64,000 nt of DNA from Pseudomonas sp. Irchel 3A7 (GCF_900187565.1 NZ_FYED01000019.1:110025-174024); one strand, 5' to 3'; shown: positions 35,071-44,761, counted from the stretch's first letter. Notes: generated by a model not told the origin, from the sequence alone. Made by a program: numbers and translations.

Positions 35071-38000
35071 GTGCCCGTTCTGCGTCTACCGCATCTCCCT
35101 GCCGCGGCAGGTAAACAGCATTGGGGCAACCTGCCCGGTGCTTCCCTGAGCCTGGCCATCGCCGAGGCCGCCAGCGCTGCCAAGCGCTTTACCCTGCTGC
35201 TGACCGCCGACAGCCAAAGTGCCGAACGGCTGGAACAGGAGCTGAGTTTCTTCGCCCCGGATTTGCCTGTGCTGCATTTCCCCGACTGGGAAACCCTGCC
35301 CTATGATCTGTTCTCGCCGCACCAGGACATCATTTCCCAGCGCATCTCGGCTCTTTATCGATTGCCGGAGCTGAGTCATGGCGTATTGGTGGTGCCCATC
35401 ACCACCGCCCTGCACCGCCTCGCGCCGACCAAATTCCTGCTCGGCAGCAGCCTGGTGCTGGATGTCGGCCAGAAGCTCGATGTCGAGCAGATGCGCACCC
35501 GGCTGGAAGCCACCGGTTATCGTTATGTCGACACCGTGTACGAGCACGGCGAATTCACCGTACGTGGTTCGCTGATCGATCTGTTCCCGATGGGCAGCAA
35601 GTTGCCTTATCGCATCGACCTGTTCGACGACGAAATCGAGACCCTGCGCACCTTCGATCCGGAAAACCAGCGCTCCATCGACAAGGTCGATTCGGTCAAG
35701 CTGCTGCCCGCCAAGGAATTCCCGCTGGAGAAAGAAGCCGTCACTCGCTTCAAGGCGCGGTTTCGCGAGCGCTTCGATGTCGACTTCCGTCGCTGCCCGA
35801 TCTTCCAGGACTTGAACAGCGGGATTACCCCGGCCGGTATCGAGTACTACCTGCCTTTGTTCTTCGAGGAAACCTCGACGCTGTTCGATTACCTGCCTCA
35901 AGACACCCAAGTGTTCTCGCTGCCGGGTATCGAACAGGCTGCGGAAAACTTCTGGAACGACGTGCGCAATCGCTACGAAGAACGTCGCGTCGATCCCTCC
36001 CGTCCTTTATTGCCGCCCGCCGAGCTGTTCCTGCCGGTGGAAGACTGCTTCGCACGCCTGAAAAACTGGCCGCGCGTGGTGGCCAGCCAACAGGACGTGG
36101 AAACCGGCGTCGGCCGTGAGCGCTTCCCCGCGCGGGAACTGCCGAACCTGGCCATCGAAGCCAAGGCCACCCAGCCACTGGCGGCACTCTCGGGTTTCCT
36201 CGACGAGTTCCCCGGGCGCGTGCTGTTCACCGCCGAATCCGCGGGCCGGCGCGAAGTATTGCTGGAGCTGCTGGAACGCCTGAAACTGCGGCCGAAGACC
36301 GTCGATAGCTGGCCGGATTTTGTCGCCGGCAAAGAGCGCCTGGCGATCACCATTGCGCCACTGGATGAAGGCTTGCTGCTGGACGATCCAGCCTTGGCAC
36401 TGGTTGCCGAAAGCCCATTGTTCGGTCAGCGCGTGATGCAACGCCGTCGCCGCGAGAAACGCGCCGATGCCAACAACGACGCCGTCATCAAGAACCTCAC
36501 CGAGCTGCGCGAAGGCGCACCGGTGGTGCATATCGATCACGGTGTCGGTCGCTACCTTGGCCTCGCGACACTGGAAATCGACAATCAGGCCGCCGAGTTC
36601 CTCGCCCTGGAATACGCCGAGGGCGCCAAACTGTACGTGCCGGTGGCCAACCTGCATTTGATCGCCCGCTACACCGGCAGCGACGACGCATTGGCACCGC
36701 TGCACCGCCTCGGCTCCGAGACCTGGCAGAAAGCCAAGCGCAAGGCCGCCGAACAGGTGCGCGACGTGGCAGCGGAACTGCTCGACATCTATGCGCGCCG
36801 TGCTGCCCGCGAAGGCTATGCCTTTGCCGATCCGAAAGCCGATTACGCCACCTTCAGTGCCGGCTTCCCGTTCGAAGAAACCCCCGACCAGCAAACCACC
36901 ATCGAAGCCGTGCGCGAAGACATGCTCGCTCCGAAGCCGATGGATCGCCTGGTGTGCGGCGACGTGGGCTTCGGCAAGACCGAAGTGGCGATGCGCGCGG
37001 CGTTCATCGCCGTGCATGGCGGTCGCCAAGTGGCGATTCTGGTGCCGACCACCCTGCTCGCCCAGCAACACTACAACAGCTTCCGCGACCGCTTTGCCGA
37101 CTGGCCGGTGACCGTGGAAGTGATGAGCCGCTTCAAGTCGGCCAAGGAAGTGAACGCCGCGGTCGCGGATCTTGCCGAAGGCAAGATCGACATCGTCATC
37201 GGCACGCACAAGCTGCTGCAGGACGACGTGAAGATCAAAAACCTCGGTCTGGTGATCATCGACGAAGAACACCGTTTCGGCGTGCGCCAGAAAGAACAGC
37301 TCAAGGCATTGCGCAGCGAAGTCGACATTCTCACCCTGACCGCCACGCCGATTCCGCGCACGCTGAACATGGCGGTGTCGGGCATGCGTGACCTGTCGAT
37401 CATTGCCACGCCGCCGGCCCGTCGCCTGTCCGTGCGGACCTTCGTCATGGAGCAGAACAAAAGCACGGTCAAGGAAGCCCTGCTCCGCGAGCTGCTGCGC
37501 GGCGGTCAGGTGTACTACCTTCACAACGATGTGAAGACCATCGAGAAATGCGCCGCCGACCTCGCCGAACTGGTGCCGGAAGCGCGGATCGGCATCGGCC
37601 ACGGTCAGATGCGCGAACGCGAACTCGAACAAGTGATGAGCGACTTCTACCACAAGCGCTTCAACGTGCTGATCGCCTCGACCATCATCGAGACCGGCAT
37701 CGACGTGCCAAGCGCCAACACCATTATCATCGAGCGTGCCGACAAGTTCGGCCTGGCGCAGTTGCACCAGCTGCGCGGTCGGGTCGGACGCAGTCACCAC
37801 CAGGCCTACGCGTATCTGCTGACACCGCCGCGCCAGCAAATCACCCCGGACGCAGAGAAGCGCCTGGAAGCGATCGCCAATACCCAGGACCTCGGCGCAG
37901 GTTTCGTCCTTGCCACCAACGACCTGGAAATCCGTGGCGCCGGGGAACTGCTCGGCGACGGTCAAAGCGGGCAGATCCAGGCCGTCGGTTTCACGCTGTA

Positions 38001-38520
38001 CATGGAAATGCTCGAACGTGCGGTGAAGTCGATCCGCAAGGGTGAACAGCCGAACCTCGATCAACCGTTGGGCGGTGGTCCGGAAGTCAACTTGCGCGTA
38101 CCGGCGTTGATTCCCGAAGACTACCTGCCGGACGTTCATGCACGCCTGATTCTCTACAAACGCATCGCTTCGGCCACCGACGAGGATGGCCTCAAGGATC
38201 TGCAGGTGGAGATGATCGACCGTTTCGGCCTGCTGCCGGAGCCGACCAAGAACCTGATACGCATCACCGCCCTGAAATTGCAGGCCGAGTTGCTGGGCAT
38301 CAAGAAAGTCGACGGCGGCCCACAAGGCGGTCGGGTCGAGTTCGCGGCGCAAACACCGGTCGACCCGCTGACCCTGATCAAACTGATCCAGAGCCAGCCA
38401 AAACGCTACAAATTCGAAGGTGCCACGATGTTCAAATTCATGGTCCCGATGGAGCGCCCGGAAGAGCGCTTTAATACTGTAGAGGCGCTGTTCGAGCGCC
38501 TCATTCCGAAAACTGCTTGA
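35071..38520 (+). CDS. mfd: Transcription-repair coupling factor
   Basis: 1149 residues. An N-terminal UvrB-like module, then an RNA polymerase interaction domain (about 470-560, VHIDHGVGRYLGL), then RecG-like helicase with Walker A VCGDVGFGKTEVA near residue 630 and DEEH box IIDEEHRFG near 725, then a C-terminal domain. Releases stalled RNA polymerase and recruits UvrA. The start is GTG; GGAG about 12 bases upstream is a weak ribosome site. It is followed 10 bases later by the CsiV-like gene. Confidence 0.97.
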   Translation: MPVLRLPHLPAAAGKQHWGNLPGASLSLAIAEAASAAKRFTLLLTADSQSAERLEQELSFFAPDLPVLHFPDWETLPYDLFSPHQDIISQRISALYRLPELSHGVLVVPITTALHRLAPTKFLLGSSLVLDVGQKLDVEQMRTRLEATGYRYVDTVYEHGEFTVRGSLIDLFPMGSKLPYRIDLFDDEIETLRTFDPENQRSIDKVDSVKLLPAKEFPLEKEAVTRFKARFRERFDVDFRRCPIFQDLNSGITPAGIEYYLPLFFEETSTLFDYLPQDTQVFSLPGIEQAAENFWNDVRNRYEERRVDPSRPLLPPAELFLPVEDCFARLKNWPRVVASQQDVETGVGRERFPARELPNLAIEAKATQPLAALSGFLDEFPGRVLFTAESAGRREVLLELLERLKLRPKTVDSWPDFVAGKERLAITIAPLDEGLLLDDPALALVAESPLFGQRVMQRRRREKRADANNDAVIKNLTELREGAPVVHIDHGVGRYLGLATLEIDNQAAEFLALEYAEGAKLYVPVANLHLIARYTGSDDALAPLHRLGSETWQKAKRKAAEQVRDVAAELLDIYARRAAREGYAFADPKADYATFSAGFPFEETPDQQTTIEAVREDMLAPKPMDRLVCGDVGFGKTEVAMRAAFIAVHGGRQVAILVPTTLLAQQHYNSFRDRFADWPVTVEVMSRFKSAKEVNAAVADLAEGKIDIVIGTHKLLQDDVKIKNLGLVIIDEEHRFGVRQKEQLKALRSEVDILTLTATPIPRTLNMAVSGMRDLSIIATPPARRLSVRTFVMEQNKSTVKEALLRELLRGGQVYYLHNDVKTIEKCAADLAELVPEARIGIGHGQMRERELEQVMSDFYHKRFNVLIASTIIETGIDVPSANTIIIERADKFGLAQLHQLRGRVGRSHHQAYAYLLTPPRQQITPDAEKRLEAIANTQDLGAGFVLATNDLEIRGAGELLGDGQSGQIQAVGFTLYMEMLERAVKSIRKGEQPNLDQPLGGGPEVNLRVPALIPEDYLPDVHARLILYKRIASATDEDGLKDLQVEMIDRFGLLPEPTKNLIRITALKLQAELLGIKKVDGGPQGGRVEFAAQTPVDPLTLIKLIQSQPKRYKFEGATMFKFMVPMERPEERFNTVEALFERLIPKTA

Positions 38521-38530
38521 AGGACGCCGC

Positions 38531-39097
38531 ATGCGCCTGTTTCGCTCACTGACCCTGTTGTTAACGCTGGTCGCCCCCTCGGTGTTTGCCGATGATCTGT
38601 ATCAGATTGAAATGATTCTGGTGCGGCAGAATGCCGTGCCGGCGATTGTCACCCGTTCCGCACCGGAAGACTGGGACGCCGGCGCCCAACACATCAATCC
38701 CGACAGCCTGCGCACCCCAAGCCTTAACGATGAAGTGGAAAAGCTGACCACCAGCAATGAATACACGGTATTGCTGCACAAGGCCTGGCAACAGAACCTT
38801 GGCGAGGAAGCCACCAAAGTCGCGATCAGCGAGGGCAAGGAACAATTCGGCCAATTCCCTATCGAGGGCACTCTGAGCATCAAGCTGGGGCGTTTCACCG
38901 ATGTCGACGCCGACTTCTGGGTCAACCAGATCAACACCGACGGCCTGGTCACCGCCAGTGAACGCTTGAAAACAGAAAGCCATACCAAAAACGGGCAGTT
39001 GAACTTCCTCGATGCCGGCCATCTTGGCCTGCTGATCAAGATCACCTCGTTGACCGCCCCTGCGCCACGGCCAGCTCCCGAAGAAATTCCGGACTGA
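38531..39097 (+). CDS. CsiV-family exported protein
   Basis: 188 residues with a signal peptide (1-20, FADD). The start of the mature protein LYQIEMILVRQN matches the CsiV pattern (E-x-I-LxRQ), and LSIKLGRFTDVDADFWV is typical. CsiV in P. aeruginosa binds peptidoglycan and helps lytic-enzyme control during cell separation; I use the family name without claiming that role here. Lies between mfd and the SNF2 helicase, with very short gaps, so one transcript is likely. Confidence 0.8.
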   Translation: MRLFRSLTLLLTLVAPSVFADDLYQIEMILVRQNAVPAIVTRSAPEDWDAGAQHINPDSLRTPSLNDEVEKLTTSNEYTVLLHKAWQQNLGEEATKVAISEGKEQFGQFPIEGTLSIKLGRFTDVDADFWVNQINTDGLVTASERLKTESHTKNGQLNFLDAGHLGLLIKITSLTAPAPRPAPEEIPD

Positions 39098-39107
39098 CTA
39101 ACTCCCT

Positions 39108-41801
39108 ATGGCCGCGACCCTGAGCAAACCCCTGGCACCTTCCTGGGTCAGCCGATTCAAGGAACAGAGCCTGGAGCGTGGCCGCCGCTACGCGCTGGAG
39201 AACCGCGTCAGGATCGTCGAGGCCGGCGACGCTACGATCATTGCGGCCTGCGAAGGCTCTGGCGGTAACGTTTACCGTCAGACCATTCGCTTGCGGGAGT
39301 CAGCCAAAGGCACTTTGCTGATGATCGACGCCACCTGCACGTGCCCGGTCCACAGCAACTGCAAACATTGCGCGGCGGTCTTGCTGCAAGTGCAGGAAAC
39401 CCTCGACTACCCCGCGGCGGCCAAAGACGCCGAGCTTCTGGAAAAACTCCAGGCTGTGCTGGAAAACCGTAGCCCCAAGGCTCCACCACAAGTGCTGGTG
39501 GACAACGTGCAACCGGTTCCGCGCCTGTGGCTGGCGAGCATCGAGTTCAGCGCCTTCGAACCGCGCAATGGCCGGATGCAGCGCTATATCCAGCACCGTG
39601 CGGCGTTGTCCTTCAGCTATCTGGATGAGTACGTATCCGGACAGAAAAACGCCGACATCCTGATTCGTCAGGAGACCCAGACGCTGCGGATAAAACGCCA
39701 CCCGGAAGTGGAACAGTCCTACAGGGAACAGTTACGCATCCTCGGCTTCAAGATCGCCACCCGCCAAAGCAAGGCCTTGCCGGAAAGTGCTGGCGAACTG
39801 TTCGAGATGGTCAACGACAGCGCCTGGCTGACCTTCACCCTCAATGAACTGCCGAAGCTGCGCACCCAGGGCTGGGAATTGCAGATCAACGAGGACTTCG
39901 GCTTCGACCTGACGGCAGTGGATGACTGGTATGCCACAGTCGAACAGGCGCCCGAGCGCGACTGGTTCGATCTGGAACTGGGGATCATCGTCAACGGTGA
40001 GCGCCTGAGCCTGTTGCCGATCCTGCTGAACCTGATGCGGTCACACACCGAAATCCTCAATCCGGAACGCCTGGCCCGACGTCGTGACGACGAGCTGATT
40101 CTGGTGAACATTCCCAATCGACCGAATTCCGAGTACGGCCCCCTGCAAGTCGCCCTGCCCTTCGGCCGCTTGAAACCAGTGCTGGCGACCCTCGGCGAGT
40201 TCTATCTGCAAGAGCCGGGCGAAACCACGCTGCGCCTGAGCAAGGCCGACGCCACGCGCCTGAATCCGCTTGAGGACTTACCACTGTTGTGGGAGGGCGG
40301 CGAACAGATCCGCACCTTTGCCCAACGCCTGCGCGACATCAAGGATTACACCGCCAGTGTCCCGGAAGGCTTGAACGCAACGCTGCGCCCCTATCAGCTG
40401 GAAGGCCTGAGCTGGATGCAGTCGTTGCGGCAGCTGGAGGTCGGCGGGATTCTCGCGGACGACATGGGCCTGGGTAAAACCCTGCAAACCCTGGCGCACG
40501 TGCTCAGCGAGAAAAACGCCGGACGTCTCGACCGCCCGTGCATGGTCGTGATGCCCACCAGCCTGATCCCCAACTGGCTCGATGAAGCAGCGCACTTCAC
40601 GCCGCAGCTCAAAGTGCTGGCGTTGTATGGCGCCAGTCGCAAAAAGCATTTCGAGAACCTGGCGGATTACGACCTGATCCTTACCACCTACGCGTTGCTG
40701 CCCAAGGATGTCGAACGCCTGGCGGCGCAGCCGCTGCATGTCCTGGTACTGGATGAAGCGCAATACATCAAGAACCCGAACAGCAAGGCCGCCCATGCCG
40801 CCCGCGAGCTGAACGCCCGCCAGCGTCTGTGCCTGAGCGGCACGCCGCTGGAAAACCACTTGGGCGAACTGTGGTCGCTGTTTCACTTCCTCCTGCCAGG
40901 CTGGCTTGGCGATGTGAAGAGCTTCAACCGCGATTACCGCGTGCCGATTGAAAAGCGCACCAGCGAGGTACGACTTCAGCACCTCAACGGTCGGATCAAA
41001 CCTTTTCTGTTGCGTCGGACCAAAGAGCAGGTGGCCACCGAGCTGCCGCCGAAAACCGAGATCATTCACTGGGTCGAACTCAACGAGGCCCAGCGCGATG
41101 TATACGAAACCATGCGCCTGGCCATGGACAAGAAAGTCCGCGACGAGATCACCCGCAAGGGCGTCGCGCGCAGCCAGATCATCATCCTTGAGGCGCTGCT
41201 GAAACTGCGTCAGGTGTGCTGCGATTTGCGCCTGGTCAACGACGCTGCGCTGCCGACTCGCGGTAGCACGTCAGGCAAACTCGACAGCCTGATGGAAATG
41301 CTCGAAGAGTTGTTCGAAGAGGGCCGCCGAATCCTGCTGTTCTCGCAATTCACTTCAATGCTGTCGTTGATTGAAGACGAGCTGAACAAACGCGGTGTTG
41401 CCTACGCCTTGTTGACCGGACAGACCCGCGATCGGCGCACGCCGGTGAAGGACTTCCAAAGCGGCAAACGTCAGATCTTTCTGATCAGCCTGAAGGCAGG
41501 TGGCGTCGGCTTGAACCTGACGGAAGCAGACACTGTCATTCACTACGACCCGTGGTGGAACCCGGCGACAGAGAACCAGGCGACCGACCGCGCTTATCGC
41601 ATTGGCCAGGAAAAACCGGTGTTCGTCTACAAGCTGATCGCGCGAGGTACGGTAGAAGAGAAGATTCAGCATCTGCAGAAAGAAAAATCCGACCTCGCGG
41701 CCGGTGTGCTGGATGGGCGCCAGGCCGGGGACTGGAAACTGCAGAGCGATGATATCGAGGCGTTGTTTGCGCCTTTGCCGGACAAGCTGGAGAAGCGCTG
41801 A
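39108..41801 (+). CDS. SNF2-family helicase with SWIM zinc finger
   Basis: 897 residues. The N-terminal region has a SWIM zinc finger (CTCPVHSNCKHCA, near residue 80, CxC...CxH). A middle linker follows, then the Snf2 helicase: Walker A LADDMGLGKTLQT near residue 450, DEAQ box LVLDEAQYIKN near 550, and a second domain with SLKAGGVGLNLT and QATDRAYRIGQ near 810. RapA-like proteins move RNA polymerase or nucleoprotein. It sits 10 bases after the CsiV-like gene, possibly co-transcribed, ending just before a REP pair. Confidence 0.92.
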   Translation: MAATLSKPLAPSWVSRFKEQSLERGRRYALENRVRIVEAGDATIIAACEGSGGNVYRQTIRLRESAKGTLLMIDATCTCPVHSNCKHCAAVLLQVQETLDYPAAAKDAELLEKLQAVLENRSPKAPPQVLVDNVQPVPRLWLASIEFSAFEPRNGRMQRYIQHRAALSFSYLDEYVSGQKNADILIRQETQTLRIKRHPEVEQSYREQLRILGFKIATRQSKALPESAGELFEMVNDSAWLTFTLNELPKLRTQGWELQINEDFGFDLTAVDDWYATVEQAPERDWFDLELGIIVNGERLSLLPILLNLMRSHTEILNPERLARRRDDELILVNIPNRPNSEYGPLQVALPFGRLKPVLATLGEFYLQEPGETTLRLSKADATRLNPLEDLPLLWEGGEQIRTFAQRLRDIKDYTASVPEGLNATLRPYQLEGLSWMQSLRQLEVGGILADDMGLGKTLQTLAHVLSEKNAGRLDRPCMVVMPTSLIPNWLDEAAHFTPQLKVLALYGASRKKHFENLADYDLILTTYALLPKDVERLAAQPLHVLVLDEAQYIKNPNSKAAHAARELNARQRLCLSGTPLENHLGELWSLFHFLLPGWLGDVKSFNRDYRVPIEKRTSEVRLQHLNGRIKPFLLRRTKEQVATELPPKTEIIHWVELNEAQRDVYETMRLAMDKKVRDEITRKGVARSQIIILEALLKLRQVCCDLRLVNDAALPTRGSTSGKLDSLMEMLEELFEEGRRILLFSQFTSMLSLIEDELNKRGVAYALLTGQTRDRRTPVKDFQSGKRQIFLISLKAGGVGLNLTEADTVIHYDPWWNPATENQATDRAYRIGQEKPVFVYKLIARGTVEEKIQHLQKEKSDLAAGVLDGRQAGDWKLQSDDIEALFAPLPDKLEKR

Positions 41802-41827
41802 AATTGGCTTCGCCTGATAGATCGCTT

Positions 41828-41893
41828 GCGCGAGCAGGCTCGCTCCCACAGGCTGATCAGCGTTCCTGTGGGAGCGAGCCTGCTCGCGAAGGG
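41828..41893. repeat. Inverted REP pair
   Basis: CGCGAGCAGGCTCGCTCCCACAGG and its inverted copy CCTGTGGGAGCGAGCCTGCTCGCG enclose about 14 bases, right after the helicase stop. Confidence 0.9.
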
Positions 41894-41915
41894 AGCAACT
41901 CGGTCTGATGCGAAC

Positions 41916-42653
41916 TCAGCCCCTGAGCACCCGCGCCAACGTCGATTTCACCTTGCCCATCCCGTCATGCAGAGCTTGCTCGATTTCGGCCATGGTGATC
42001 ACCGCTGTCGACTTGCCCGCCGCCGGGTTCACCACCAGTGCCAGACAGGCGTAGTCCAGCTCCAACTCACGGGCCAATGCCGCTTCCGGCATTCCTGTCA
42101 TGCCGACGATGTCGCAGCCATCACGCTCCAGGCGTGCGATTTCAGCGACGGTTTCCAGCCGTGGACCCTGGGTGCAGGCATACACGCCATGACTGCTGTA
42201 TCCAACGCCTTCAACCGCCAGTGCCGCGATCAATTGCTGACGCAGCGGCTCGCTGTACGGATAGCTGAAATCGATGTGCGTGACCTGTTCCAGGTCATCG
42301 GCGAAATAGGTGTGCTGGCGACCGCTGGTATAGTCGATCAACTGATGCGGCACGCAGAAATGTCCGGTACCCATCGCCGCATGTATCCCACCCACGGCGT
42401 TGACCGCGATAATCGCCTCGGCCCCGGCCTGCTTCAGCGCCCAGAGGTTAGCGCGGTAGTTCACCTGATGCGGCGGGAACCGGTGCGGATGGCCGTGACG
42501 GGCAAGGAACAACACTTCCTTGCCGGCATATTCGCCGATCTGCACGTCGGCCGAAGGCGCGCCGTAAGGGGTATCGACCGCCAATGACTGACGGATGCTC
42601 AGGCCTTCGAGCTGAGTCAGGCCGGTACCACCGATAATCGCGTAAACCGTCAT
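41916..42653 (-). CDS. S-methyl-5'-thioinosine phosphorylase
   Basis: 245 residues of the purine nucleoside phosphorylase MTA/MTI subfamily. Typical motifs are IIGGTGL near residue 7, FLARHGHPHRFPPHQVNYRAN near 50, and QGPRLETVAEIARL near 163. In Pseudomonas this enzyme handles methylthioinosine in methionine salvage; the family assignment rests on memory of PA3004. A short gap separates it from nagZ upstream, so the two probably form one transcript. Confidence 0.88.
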   Translation of the reverse strand: MTVYAIIGGTGLTQLEGLSIRQSLAVDTPYGAPSADVQIGEYAGKEVLFLARHGHPHRFPPHQVNYRANLWALKQAGAEAIIAVNAVGGIHAAMGTGHFCVPHQLIDYTSGRQHTYFADDLEQVTHIDFSYPYSEPLRQQLIAALAVEGVGYSSHGVYACTQGPRLETVAEIARLERDGCDIVGMTGMPEAALARELELDYACLALVVNPAAGKSTAVITMAEIEQALHDGMGKVKSTLARVLRG

Positions 42654-42665
42654 AACGAACAGTCC

Positions 42666-43676
42666 TTAATCAATCAATTGAGCTTCTTTGAGCGCGCCGA
42701 CGGCTGCCAGCCAGCGCGGATCCTGACGGTAATCGGTGCGCGCATACGACTGACCGCGCATCTTCGCAATCCGTGCAGACGGCTTGACCTTCATGCGTTG
42801 CGCGGCACTCAGGGCCAGTTCGGCGGCCGCACGATCGTTACACACCAGGCCCATGTCGCAACCGGCGGTCAGTGCCGCTTCGATGCGGCTGGCAGCATCA
42901 CCGACTACATGAGCGCCGGCCATGGACAGATCATCACTGAAGATGACACCGTCGAATTGCAGCTCGCCGCGCAGGATGTCCTGCAACCAGCGACGGGAGA
43001 AGCCGGCAGGCTGGGCATCGACTTGCGGGTAAATCACATGGGCCGGCATGACCGCAGCCAGCTGTTTGCTCAATTTGGCGAACGGCACGAGGTCGTTGGC
43101 GCGGATTTCGTCGAGGCTGCGCTCGTCGTTCGGGATCGCGACGTGGGAATCCGCCTCGGCCCAGCCGTGCCCGGGGAAATGCTTGCCGGTGGCGGCCATG
43201 CCGGCGCTGTTCATGCCACGAATGAATGCACCGGCCAGCAGCGCCGCACGCTCCGGATCGCCCTCGAACGAGCGAGTGCCGACCACGGCACTGCGCTGGT
43301 AATCGAGGTCCAGCACCGGGGCGAAACTCAGATCCAGGCCAACGGCCAACACTTCGGTGGCCATGATCCAGCCGCATTGCTCGGCCAGGTACTCGGCATT
43401 CGGGTTGTCCGCAATCGCACGCATGGCGGGCAGCCGTATAAAGCCCTGACGCAGGCGCTGCACCCGCCCGCCCTCCTGATCCACCGCCAACAGCAGGTCG
43501 GGGCGAATACCGCGAATCGCAGCGCTCAATTCGCGAACCTGGCGAGGGTGTTCAATGTTGCGGGCAAAAATGATCAGACCGCCCACTTCGGGTTGGCGCA
43601 ACAATTGGCGATCTTCAGCCGTCAGCCAGGTACCGGCGACGTCCACCATCAACGAGCCTTGCAGGCCAGCAGTCAT
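42666..43676 (-). CDS. nagZ: Beta-N-acetylhexosaminidase NagZ
   Basis: 336 residues, cytosolic family-3 glycoside hydrolase that removes GlcNAc from muropeptides and so influences AmpC induction. Key motifs: AVDQEGGRVQRLR near residue 58, the KHFPGHGWAEADSHV catalytic loop near 163, and FSDDLSMAG with the nucleophile Asp near 240. The start at 43676 has AAGGA 6 bases upstream. This ATG overlaps the stop of a 37-codon frame upstream, so expression could be coupled to it. Confidence 0.94.
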   Translation of the reverse strand: MTAGLQGSLMVDVAGTWLTAEDRQLLRQPEVGGLIIFARNIEHPRQVRELSAAIRGIRPDLLLAVDQEGGRVQRLRQGFIRLPAMRAIADNPNAEYLAEQCGWIMATEVLAVGLDLSFAPVLDLDYQRSAVVGTRSFEGDPERAALLAGAFIRGMNSAGMAATGKHFPGHGWAEADSHVAIPNDERSLDEIRANDLVPFAKLSKQLAAVMPAHVIYPQVDAQPAGFSRRWLQDILRGELQFDGVIFSDDLSMAGAHVVGDAASRIEAALTAGCDMGLVCNDRAAAELALSAAQRMKVKPSARIAKMRGQSYARTDYRQDPRWLAAVGALKEAQLID

Positions 43677-43786
43677 AGAGATTCCTTGATAACGATGAAT
43701 CCCGCCCACACGAATTCGCCGCCGCGGACAGTGCCCGGCAGATCGGCGATATCAATGGGAAACGGATTCAGAACGAGAGTCGGCAT
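43673..43786 (-). CDS. Possible small leader ORF upstream of nagZ (37 aa)
   Basis: ATG at 43786 to TGA at 43673-43675 overlaps the nagZ start as ATGA. The encoded peptide begins MPTLVLNPFPIDIADLPG and ends VIKESL. There is no strong ribosome site before it. The overlap and the use of the nagZ ribosome site inside its last codons suggest translational coupling, but the frame could be chance. Confidence 0.3.
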   Translation of the reverse strand: MPTLVLNPFPIDIADLPGTVRGGEFVWAGFIVIKESL

Positions 43787-43834
43787 GGGCGGCTAGCTTA
43801 ACGGATGTCAGCTGCCGCGCCCACCCGTGTGCGG

Positions 43835-44542
43835 TCAAACCTTGGCGGCAACCGGTGTCGATTTGCTGCGCGGACGCAGTTGCGCGCTGGCCATGGCCGT
43901 ATCGGTGACACCGGATTCGGCACGCATGCCGGCCGCGAGGAATGGCACCATCAGCCGCATGACCTGCTCGATGGAAGTGTTTACCCCGAAGTCGGTCTCG
44001 GCAATTGCACGCAGGGCCTTGATGCCGGACATGCTGAAAGCCGCCGCGCCGAGCATGAAGTGCACGCGCCAGAACAGTTCGATCGGTGGAATGCGCGGCG
44101 CAGCTTCGTTAACCAGCATCATGTAGCGACGGAACACCTTGCCGTACATGTCTTCCAGATAACGACGCAAATGCCCCTGGCTCTGACTGAAGGCCAGGCC
44201 CAGCAAGCGCATGAAGATAGACAGGTCGTTGCCGCTGCGCGGTTGGACCACCAGGGCCTGCTCGACGAGGATCTCCAGCAGCTCTTCGAGCGTGGGTTTG
44301 ATTTCAGGCTTGGCCTGGCGTCGCTCCAGCTCTTTATCGAGGCTGATGCAGAACGGTCCGAGAAAACGCGAAAAGACCGCTTGTATCAGCGCCTTTTTCG
44401 AACCGAAGTGATAGTTCACCGCTGCCAGATTGACACCGGCCTTGCTGGTGATCAGACGCAATGAGGTTTCAGCGAAACCTTTTTCCGCGAACAACTGCTC
44501 GGCAGCATCAAGAATGCGTTCAACGGTTTCCGACTGGGCCAT
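43835..44542 (-). CDS. psrA: TetR-family regulator PsrA
   Basis: 235 residues. N-terminal helix-turn-helix: SLRLITSKAGVNLAAVNYHFGSKKALI, a TetR core close to PsrA. The C-terminal ligand domain should bind long-chain fatty acids. PsrA activates rpoS and represses fatty-acid degradation genes including itself. The ATG at 44542 with GGAG upstream is chosen; the longer 5' frame overlaps the operator. The upstream gap has two boxes matching PsrA sites, consistent with autoregulation. Confidence 0.93.
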   Translation of the reverse strand: MAQSETVERILDAAEQLFAEKGFAETSLRLITSKAGVNLAAVNYHFGSKKALIQAVFSRFLGPFCISLDKELERRQAKPEIKPTLEELLEILVEQALVVQPRSGNDLSIFMRLLGLAFSQSQGHLRRYLEDMYGKVFRRYMMLVNEAAPRIPPIELFWRVHFMLGAAAFSMSGIKALRAIAETDFGVNTSIEQVMRLMVPFLAAGMRAESGVTDTAMASAQLRPRSKSTPVAAKV

Positions 44543-44557
44543 GGCTACTCCGCCTGA

Positions 44558-44584
44558 CAAACACTTGTTTGAAACATACGTTTC
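44558..44584. promoter_or_regulatory. Two overlapping PsrA boxes
   Basis: CAAACACTTGTTTG (44558-44571) and GAAACATACGTTTC (44571-44584) each fit the pattern C/G-AAAC-N2-4-GTTT-G/C and share one base. They sit 16 bases upstream of the psrA start. Confidence 0.75.
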
Positions 44585-44726
44585 AACCTGTGCCTTGTCA
44601 AGTCTGGCAGTTCGTTTTGGGAATGGTCGGTCAGACATTTAACCATACATCCGCAAAGCTTCAATCAATAGGCTGTTCGACCGTCCGGCGGCGACTGAAA
44701 AAACGGGCATTGCCAAGATCGCTTCA

Positions 44727-44742
44727 CTGTATATAATCCCAG
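44727..44742. promoter_or_regulatory. SOS (LexA) box 1 of lexA
   Basis: CTG-TATATAATCC-CAG, the full CTG-N10-CAG consensus, 30 bases before the lexA ATG. Confidence 0.92.
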
Positions 44743-44745
44743 TCA

Positions 44746-44761
44746 CTGTATAAAAAAACAG
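44746..44761. promoter_or_regulatory. SOS (LexA) box 2 of lexA
   Basis: CTG-TATAAAAAAA-CAG, a second full match 11 bases before the lexA ATG. Two boxes give tight autorepression. Confidence 0.92.

Noticed and set aside
36007..38532. An 841-codon minus-strand frame over mfd
   Set aside because: Shadow of mfd; the amino-acid composition (Gln, His and Val rich) is typical of antisense frames.
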